From assembly GCF_014652535.1 (NCBI RefSeq), contig NZ_BMYZ01000001.1, positions 310,001-374,000 on the forward strand: a stretch of 64,000 bases of DNA, read 5' to 3'. The translations under genes and the position numbers were made by a program. This DNA is from Cellvibrio zantedeschiae (GTDB lineage Bacteria > Pseudomonadota > Gammaproteobacteria > Pseudomonadales > Cellvibrionaceae). The notes beneath the pieces were generated by a model that saw only the letters and a list, made by a program, of their open reading frames with translations, was not told the DNA's origin and searched no databases. Of this stretch, positions 58,545 to 64,000 are shown piece by piece (position 1 is the stretch's first letter; every line of letters begins with the position of its first letter).

Positions 58545-59129
58545 ATGGCCTTTGAATTACCAGCATTACCATACGCAAAAGACGCATTAGCTCCACACAT
58601 TTCTGCAGAAACTCTCGATTTTCACCATGGCAAACACCACAAAACTTATGTTGATAAGTTGAACGGTTTAATCCCAGGTACCGAGTTTGAAGGCAAGAGT
58701 TTGGAAGACATTATCAAAACTTCTTCTGGCGGTGTATTTAACAACGCTGCGCAAATTTGGAACCACACTTTCTACTGGCACTGCTTGAGCCCAAATGGCG
58801 GCGGCGCTGCAACTGGTGCAGTTGCTGAAGCTATCAACAAAGCATTCGGTTCTTTCGAGAAATTCAAAGAAGATTTCACCAACTCTTCTATCAACAACTT
58901 CGGTTCTTCATGGACCTGGTTAGTGAAAAAAGCTGATGGTTCTGTTGCGATTGTTAACACCAGCAACGCCGGTACTCCGTTGACCGACGCTTCTGTAACG
59001 CCAATCCTGACTGTGGATTTGTGGGAACACGCTTACTACATCGACTACCGCAACGCGCGCCCAACTTACTTAAATGCTTTCTGGGCATTGGTAAACTGGG
59101 AATTCGTGAACGCCAACTACGCTAAGTAA
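58545..59129 (+). CDS. sodB: Iron superoxide dismutase
   Basis: Enzyme of 194 residues that disproportionates superoxide in the cytoplasm. Metal ligands His27, His74, Asp158 and His162 are all present (DFHHGKHH, WNHTFYW, VDLWEHAYYIDY). The Gln in AAQIWNH and the absence of the MnSOD-type Gly-Gly-His context point to the iron form. GGAGAA precedes the ATG, and a tetraloop terminator follows. Confidence 0.97.
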   Translation: MAFELPALPYAKDALAPHISAETLDFHHGKHHKTYVDKLNGLIPGTEFEGKSLEDIIKTSSGGVFNNAAQIWNHTFYWHCLSPNGGGAATGAVAEAINKAFGSFEKFKEDFTNSSINNFGSSWTWLVKKADGSVAIVNTSNAGTPLTDASVTPILTVDLWEHAYYIDYRNARPTYLNAFWALVNWEFVNANYAK

Positions 59130-59148
59130 TTTGCGATAGTGGGTTGCT

Positions 59149-59173
59149 AAAAACGGGTCTTCGGGCCCGTTTT
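59149..59173 (+). terminator. Intrinsic terminator after sodB
   Basis: The stem AAAAACGGGTC/GGCCCGTTTT closes on a TTCG tetraloop (59160-59163), with one G-U pair, and is followed by a T-rich run. It lies 19 bases past the sodB stop. Confidence 0.88.
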
Positions 59174-59266
59174 GCTTTTACGGCTAATAATCACCCTATG
59201 TTTGTGGTGGTTGCTGCTATAAAATGCGCGTCAGTTTTCATTTATTCTGTTTAGGTAGATTGCATT

Positions 59267-60007
59267 ATGGAACGCAGAGAACCAACCCTTTCCGGTAGCG
59301 CCAATAACTCTAATGGCGGCGATCGCGATGAAGCCCCCATTCGCCGCACTAGTCCTGTTTACGATGAGCCTCGTGCGAGCCGCGCGTCAGGATCTTCATC
59401 CAGTTCACTGCCGGCTATCGCTTTAGCTGTAGGCTTGGTAGGTCTGGCGGCAGCGGCAATTCTCGGTTGGCAGTTATTTGAAACCCAGGCCAAGCTGGTT
59501 AAAGATGCTGCACGTATCGCTCAGCTTGAAAGTCAGTTGGATGTTACCTCAACTAATTCGACGCAATCAGTTGGCGCTTTGCAAATTAATTTGCAAAAAG
59601 TAGACGGCGATGTGAAAAAGCTACAGGAAGTTGTGCGCAAACTAAATGCTGATCACGACGCTAAACTCGCTTCATTGGGCAAATCGCTTGATGGTGCAAA
59701 GGCTGAAATTAACAGCTTGAAAGGTGATGCAAATTCCCTCAAGCAAGATTCTCTTGCGCACAAAGCAACGCTGGATGAAATCGCTCCTCACTTTGACGCT
59801 GTGGAAAAAAATATCGCCGCGCAAAGCAAAAAAATTGCCGATGTGTCTGCCAGCGTAAACGCCATGTTGAATCAAGTTAAGAGCGCAGAAGGTTTGGCGT
59901 CACGCATTACCAAAACCGAAGAAGCGATTGATGCGATTGATGACAACCGACGCACCATCAACCGTGATTTGCTGCAGATTAAGCAACAGCTTGGTATTAA
60001 GAATTAA
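59267..60007 (+). CDS. Membrane-anchored coiled-coil protein, unknown function
   Basis: Protein of 246 residues with no family I can name. A charged, Ser-rich N-terminal region (1-48) is followed by one transmembrane helix (about 49-70, ALAVGLVGLAAAAILGW) and a long heptad-rich region to the C-terminus, best read as a coiled coil. Topology by the positive-inside rule places the N-terminus in the cytoplasm and the coil in the periplasm. It stands alone between sodB and a fumarase gene. Codon use looks ordinary for the core. Confidence 0.8.
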   Translation: MERREPTLSGSANNSNGGDRDEAPIRRTSPVYDEPRASRASGSSSSSLPAIALAVGLVGLAAAAILGWQLFETQAKLVKDAARIAQLESQLDVTSTNSTQSVGALQINLQKVDGDVKKLQEVVRKLNADHDAKLASLGKSLDGAKAEINSLKGDANSLKQDSLAHKATLDEIAPHFDAVEKNIAAQSKKIADVSASVNAMLNQVKSAEGLASRITKTEEAIDAIDDNRRTINRDLLQIKQQLGIKN

Positions 60008-60016
60008 GTTCTAACT

Positions 60017-60070
60017 CCGCTCATCCTGAGCTTGTCGAAAGATATGGTTCGACAGGCTCACCATGAGCGG
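60017..60070. repeat. REP-like interspersed palindrome
   Basis: An imperfect 54-base palindrome begins CCGCTCATCCTGAGCTTG and ends GACAGGCTCACCATGAGCGG. The TGAGCTTGTCGAA core is familiar from repetitive extragenic elements in many proteobacteria. It fills most of the 110-base gap before the fumarase gene. No transposase is nearby, so it would be mobilised in trans if at all. Confidence 0.7.
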
Positions 60071-60117
60071 TACTTCCCTCATGAGCCACACAGTCTCACA
60101 GACTTTAGAGATATCCC

Positions 60118-61638
60118 ATGCCCACCATTATCCGCCAGCAAGACCTGATCGATAGCGTCGCCGACGCGCTACAATTTATCTCCTATTATCACCCCGTAGA
60201 TTTCATCCAGGCAGTGCACCAAGCCTACGAGCGCGAGCAAAATAAGGCAGCGAAAGATGCCATGGCGCAAATCCTGATTAACTCACGCATGTGCGCTATG
60301 GGGCACCGCCCAATTTGTCAGGACACGGGCATTGTTACCGTGTTTGCGACTGTGGGTATGGATGTGCAGTGGGATGCTCAGTTGAGCCTCACCGACATGA
60401 TCAACGAAGGTGTGCGTCGCGCTTACCAAAATCCGGATAACGTACTACGTGCATCTATCCTTGCCGATCCAGATGGTGCGCGCAAAAACACGGGCGACAA
60501 CACGCCTGCGATCATCCACTACAACATAGTTCCAGGTAATACCGTGGACGTTCACGTAGCGGCTAAAGGCGGTGGTTCAGAAGCCAAGACCAAATTTGCG
60601 ATGTTGAATCCATCTGATTCGGTGGTGGATTGGGTGTTGAAAGTGGTTCCAGAAATGGGCGCTGGCTGGTGCCCCCCGGGTATGCTCGGTATCGGCATTG
60701 GCGGCACGGCAGAGAAGGCGATGCAGCTCGCGAAAGAGTCGTTGTTGGAGCCGGTAGATATTCAGGAGCTGCAAGCGCGTGGTGCGAGCAATCGCTCGGA
60801 AGAATTACGCCTTGAGTTGTACGACAAAGTAAACCGCTTGGGTATTGGCGCTCAAGGTCTTGGTGGTCTAACGACTGTGTTGGATGTAAAAGTAAAAGAT
60901 TACCCAACGCACGCCGCCAACAAACCTGTCGCCATTATCCCTAACTGCGCCGCCACGCGCCACGCGCACTTTGTGTTAGATGGTTCCGGCCCAAGTTTCC
61001 AAACTCCACCGTCTTTGGACGATTGGCCAGAAATTACTTGGGAAACCGGCGACGATGTCCGCCGCGTCAATCTCGACACAGTGACTCCGGAAGAAGTACA
61101 AACCTGGAAGACCGGCGAAACCATCCTGCTCAGCGGCAAGATGCTTACCGGCCGTGATGCTGCCCACAAGAAAATGACCGACCTTCTGGCAAAAGGCGAG
61201 CCTTTACCGGTGGATATGAAAGGCCGCTTCATTTATTACGTTGGTCCGGTTGATCCAATTCGCGACGAAGTGGTTGGCCCCGCCGGCCCCACCACCGCAA
61301 CGCGCATGGACAAGTTCACCCGCACTATGCTCGAACAAACTGGTTTGCTTGGCATGATTGGTAAATCTGAGCGCGGTCAAATTGCCATTGAAGCGATTCG
61401 CGATAACAAATCCGTGTACTTGATGGCTGTGGGTGGCGCTGCTTATTTGGTAGCCCAAGCGATTAAATCAGCTAAAGTGTTGGGTTTCCCTGAGTTAGGA
61501 ATGGAGGCTATCTACGAGTTCGACGTGAAAGATATGCCGGTGACCGTAGCGGTAGATTCACGTGGTGAGTCGGTACACATCACCGGTCCTAAAATCTGGA
61601 AAGCCAAAATTGAAGAGCAAACCTTGACGGTGAGTTAA
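60118..61638 (+). CDS. fumA: Class I fumarate hydratase ([4Fe-4S])
   Basis: Oxygen-sensitive TCA-cycle enzyme of 506 residues that interconverts fumarate and malate. The alpha and beta parts are fused, as in E. coli FumA and FumB. Cluster cysteines are in RPICQDTG, GAGWCPPGMLG and PNCAATRH. VGGAAYLVAQAIKSAKVLGF and EAIYEFDVKDMPVTVAVD lie in the beta part. It is monocistronic, with a strong terminator after it. Confidence 0.95.
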   Translation: MPTIIRQQDLIDSVADALQFISYYHPVDFIQAVHQAYEREQNKAAKDAMAQILINSRMCAMGHRPICQDTGIVTVFATVGMDVQWDAQLSLTDMINEGVRRAYQNPDNVLRASILADPDGARKNTGDNTPAIIHYNIVPGNTVDVHVAAKGGGSEAKTKFAMLNPSDSVVDWVLKVVPEMGAGWCPPGMLGIGIGGTAEKAMQLAKESLLEPVDIQELQARGASNRSEELRLELYDKVNRLGIGAQGLGGLTTVLDVKVKDYPTHAANKPVAIIPNCAATRHAHFVLDGSGPSFQTPPSLDDWPEITWETGDDVRRVNLDTVTPEEVQTWKTGETILLSGKMLTGRDAAHKKMTDLLAKGEPLPVDMKGRFIYYVGPVDPIRDEVVGPAGPTTATRMDKFTRTMLEQTGLLGMIGKSERGQIAIEAIRDNKSVYLMAVGGAAYLVAQAIKSAKVLGFPELGMEAIYEFDVKDMPVTVAVDSRGESVHITGPKIWKAKIEEQTLTVS

Positions 61639-61652
61639 TCGCCCTAAAAGCT

Positions 61653-61686
61653 AAAAAAACCGGAGCCTGAAAACTCCGGTTTTTTT
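61653..61686 (+). terminator. Intrinsic terminator after fumarase gene
   Basis: AAAAAAACCGGAG (61653-61665) pairs perfectly with CTCCGGTTTTTTT (61674-61686) around an 8-base loop. It lies 14 bases after the stop. From 61687 to 61869 I see no gene. Confidence 0.93.
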
Positions 61687-61869
61687 ATGGGCCATTTTCA
61701 CGACGCCCGAACAAAAAGAAATTTATGCGCCAAGTTCAATAAGGCTGAGCATTTGCAGCATCTTGCCAATTCCCTGCTAGGCTTTAAATATTCATGAGAA
61801 GTTGCGTCAATAAAGCGGTTATTAAATTCGCTGCGGATGACGATTCCTTTGCATTAGCCGGAACAAGAA

Positions 61870-63030
61870 ATGCAGGTTAAACATATTTTACTTATCAGTG
61901 TTGCGCTCGTAGGCGGTTGGCTTTTGAGTGTTTATCTCTACGCTTGGTTAGGGATTGGCTTTGCCGTTGCCACTATGTTTTATTTTACCCACCTAAAAAC
62001 CAATGAAGTGACTGAAGCTATTCAGCGCAACAAGAACTCCCGTGATCAGCTTGATCAAAACTTTAATACCGCGTTAAAAGAAACCGGTACCCTTATCAAA
62101 GATGCATTGCATGAATCCACCCACAGCATGGATTTATTGTTAGGCATTCAGTCAGATGCAATTAATACCCTGTCTAATGCTTTCAGCGGATTGAGCGAGC
62201 TTTTAAAACAACAGCAAAGTGAAATAAATAATCTATTACTCGATTTTAACGGCGAGCATGATGATAGCGGAAAAAGCTGTGAGCGCATGAATGCGTTTGC
62301 AGCAAACACTTCCAAGACTATGGGCCGCTTTGTCGATACTACAGTTCAGATGAGTTCGGCATCCAATGATCTTGTTGCCAAGGTGAACTACATTGCCAAT
62401 CAAATGCCTGAGGTGTTAAAGGCGTTAAAAGATATTGACCAAATTGCTGCGCAAACAAATTTACTCGCATTAAATGCGGCAATTGAGGCGGCGCGCGCAG
62501 GTGAGAGCGGGCGCGGTTTCGCAGTTGTGGCAGATGAAGTGCGTGCGCTTTCAAATCGTTCGGCAGGTTTCAGCCACGATATCCAATCCCAATTAAACCA
62601 CGTGAATGATGCAATCAGCAGCCTGACTAATGAAGTTAGCCTTGCTGCATCGCAGGATATGTCTTATGTGGTGGGCGCCAAGCGCGACGTTGAAACCGCT
62701 ATTGACGAACTTTTGGAAAAATCAAAAGCCGATAAAATTATTGCAAGTCGCTTAAATAAAATCTCGACTGATCTTGCGCGTGCATTGCACGATGCTATGC
62801 GAGGTTTGCAATTTGAAGATATGACTTCGCAAAATATTCGCCACTCGCGCGCTCGCCTGCAGTCCCTCGAATCGATTGTACAAACATTGCGTGTTGATAC
62901 CAAAAACCTGGCTGTCATCGAAGCGAGCCTTACCGCGGAGCTGGACAGGTTTCGCCATGCCAACGTGGATCAAAAAGATAATCCTGTTTCGGCCTCATCC
63001 ATGCAAAGTGGTGATGTAGAGTTATTTTAA
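61870..63030 (+). CDS. Methyl-accepting-type signalling protein without periplasmic sensor
   Basis: Protein of 386 residues with two adjacent hydrophobic segments (about 5-24 and 26-41), then a helical cytoplasmic part. The conserved hairpin tip of chemoreceptors is at about residues 188-225 ([20 protein letters not shown], then [15 protein letters not shown]). There is no room for a periplasmic ligand domain or a HAMP domain. The C-terminal ~120 residues continue as helices. It heads a close set with two STAS genes and a response regulator, so it probably signals through them, not only through classical CheA/CheW. Confidence 0.87.
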   Translation: MQVKHILLISVALVGGWLLSVYLYAWLGIGFAVATMFYFTHLKTNEVTEAIQRNKNSRDQLDQNFNTALKETGTLIKDALHESTHSMDLLLGIQSDAINTLSNAFSGLSELLKQQQSEINNLLLDFNGEHDDSGKSCERMNAFAANTSKTMGRFVDTTVQMSSASNDLVAKVNYIANQMPEVLKALKDIDQIAAQTNLLALNAAIEAARAGESGRGFAVVADEVRALSNRSAGFSHDIQSQLNHVNDAISSLTNEVSLAASQDMSYVVGAKRDVETAIDELLEKSKADKIIASRLNKISTDLARALHDAMRGLQFEDMTSQNIRHSRARLQSLESIVQTLRVDTKNLAVIEASLTAELDRFRHANVDQKDNPVSASSMQSGDVELF

Positions 63031-63053
63031 ATTGTGTTGCAAAGGAAAATTTT

Positions 63054-63335
63054 ATGTCGAATGTTATCAAGATGCCAAAGCGATTTGACTACAGTGCGAG
63101 TTCTGAATTTAATAATTTACTAGCGGACATGCTTGCCAAACACGGTGAAGGGGCAAAGATATTATTGGATTGCATTAGTATGGATTACATTGATAGTGCT
63201 GGAATTGGTCTTCTGGTAATGGCACATAAAAAAGCCATGTCAAGTCACTCCAGCATTGCTGTTATTAATGTTAAACCCTCTACTAAAGAGATACTGCTGC
63301 TGGCTAACTTACAAAAACTAATCGAAATTAAATAG
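63054..63335 (+). CDS. STAS-domain anti-sigma antagonist-like protein (first)
   Basis: Single STAS domain of 93 residues. The conserved segment LLDCISMDYIDSAGIGLLV holds the Ser that is phosphorylated in SpoIIAA-type antagonists. Such proteins switch partners according to phosphorylation by a kinase and removal of phosphate by a PP2C-type phosphatase. It starts 23 bases after the methyl-accepting-type gene and is followed 8 bases later by a second STAS gene. Confidence 0.88.
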   Translation: MSNVIKMPKRFDYSASSEFNNLLADMLAKHGEGAKILLDCISMDYIDSAGIGLLVMAHKKAMSSHSSIAVINVKPSTKEILLLANLQKLIEIK

Positions 63336-63343
63336 GGGGATGT

Positions 63344-63628
63344 ATGTCTGGTATTGAAATAATTCGTTTGCCCAGCAGGTTTGACTATTCCTTTCATCGC
63401 CAATTCGGTGACTTGTACACGCCATTAATCGAAGGCGGTGAGTGTGACGATATTATCCTGGATTTTAGCCAGGTTGAATATTTGGATTCTTCCGCGCTCG
63501 GTATGATGGTATTGCTGCAAAAAAAATCCTCAGTAAATAATATCAAGGTAAAAATTAAAGGTGCACGAGGCGCTACTGATGAAATTTTAAAAATGGCCAA
63601 CATGCAAAAAATATTTGAGTTCATTTAG
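63344..63628 (+). CDS. STAS-domain anti-sigma antagonist-like protein (second)
   Basis: Single STAS domain of 94 residues, resembling the first one (RLPSRFDYSFHRQF against KMPKRFDYSASSEF) and so perhaps a tandem duplicate that has diverged. The phospho-acceptor region reads VEYLDSSALGMMVLLQ. The response regulator gene follows 8 bases later. Confidence 0.88.
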   Translation: MSGIEIIRLPSRFDYSFHRQFGDLYTPLIEGGECDDIILDFSQVEYLDSSALGMMVLLQKKSSVNNIKVKIKGARGATDEILKMANMQKIFEFI

Positions 63629-63636
63629 TTCCGCAT

Positions 63637-64000
63637 ATGCCACCGATTGTTCAAAAAGCATCTCGCGTTCTTGTTGTTGACGACGATGAGATGCTCAACT
63701 ATTTGTTTTGCAGCTTTTTAAATTCAAAAGGTTTGCAGACAGTAACGGCGCATAGCTTGGGTAGTGCAAAAGTTGTTTTGCAAACAGAAAGTGAAATAGA
63801 TTTAATTCTGCTGGATTACCAATTGGGTGATGGCGTTGGGATGGATTTGTTGATTCCGGAATCCATGGTTGGTTATATGAGCAATCCACCCGTCATCATG
63901 ATCAGCGCCAATGAAGAGCCGCAATTTTTAGAACAATGTTTTTTAGGCGGTGTCGACGACTATATTATCAAACCGGTCAATTTATCCCTGCTGGCTTTAA
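63637..64000 (+). CDS. Response regulator, N-terminal REC domain (cut by window end)
   Basis: Open reading frame from ATG at 63637 to the end of the window, 121 codons seen. RVLVVDDDEMLNYLF holds the acidic pocket, LILLDYQLGDG the phospho-accepting Asp, PVIMISANEEP the conserved Ser and DDYIIKPVNL the Lys. The output domain lies beyond the window. With two STAS proteins beside it, a PP2C/SpoIIE phosphatase output, as in Pseudomonas HsbR, would make sense but cannot be checked here. Confidence 0.87.
   Translation, partial: MPPIVQKASRVLVVDDDEMLNYLFCSFLNSKGLQTVTAHSLGSAKVVLQTESEIDLILLDYQLGDGVGMDLLIPESMVGYMSNPPVIMISANEEPQFLEQCFLGGVDDYIIKPVNLSLLAL

Overview
The window looks like chromosome of a gammaproteobacterium related to Pseudomonas and, more closely, to Cellvibrionaceae. 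This rests on gene order (division/cell-wall cluster, lpxC, M23 peptidase, secA, argJ, Nudix-TenI fusion, yacG, coaE, pilD-pilC-pilB, pilA, nadC, DUF1631, ampD, ampE), on FtsZ, MraY and ArgJ sequences that resemble pseudomonad homologues, and on a base composition visibly more AT-rich than Pseudomonas. The genus is an inference. I saw no tRNA, rRNA, CRISPR array or transposase.

Layout. 1-17307 is the dcw cluster on the + strand: the tail of rsmH, then ftsL, ftsI, murE, murF, mraY, murD, ftsW, murG, murC, ddl, ftsQ, ftsA, ftsZ and lpxC. Many neighbours overlap by one to eight bases, so translation is probably coupled. 17580-23630 holds an M23 peptidase, secA, argJ and a Nudix/TenI fusion. 23644-28357 (- strand) holds yacG, coaE and the type IV pilus genes pilD, pilC and pilB. 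Major pilin pilA lies divergently at 28837.

The accessory part is 29365-46577, a block of surface-glycan genes between pilA and nadC. The first half (+ strand) has a membrane GT-C-like protein with a TPR-like tail, a DPM1-like glycosyltransferase, a GT4 and a methyltransferase. The second half (- strand, same direction as nadC) has ddhD-ddhA-ddhB-ddhC, an RmlC-type epimerase and an RfbJ-like reductase. Together these could make a CDP-3,6-dideoxyhexose, most plausibly CDP-L-ascarylose. It also carries a Wzx-like flippase, UDP-galactopyranose mutase and several glycosyltransferases. One of these has a nine-base poly-C tract just after its start codon, a candidate phase-variation switch. The two halves converge with an 8-base overlap at 34093-34100. 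Because the block sits beside pilA, pilin glycosylation is an attractive but unproven role; O-antigen or capsule is the main alternative.

46645-64000 returns to core genes: nadC, a DUF1631 gene, ampD/ampE and ampG (peptidoglycan recycling), yajQ, an alkyltransferase-like protein, a DUF481 outer-membrane protein, fxsA, groES-groEL behind a strong sigma-32-type promoter with a hairpin-rich leader, sodB, a coiled-coil membrane protein, class I fumarase, and at the right edge a signalling set (methyl-accepting-type protein, two STAS proteins and a response regulator cut by the window end).
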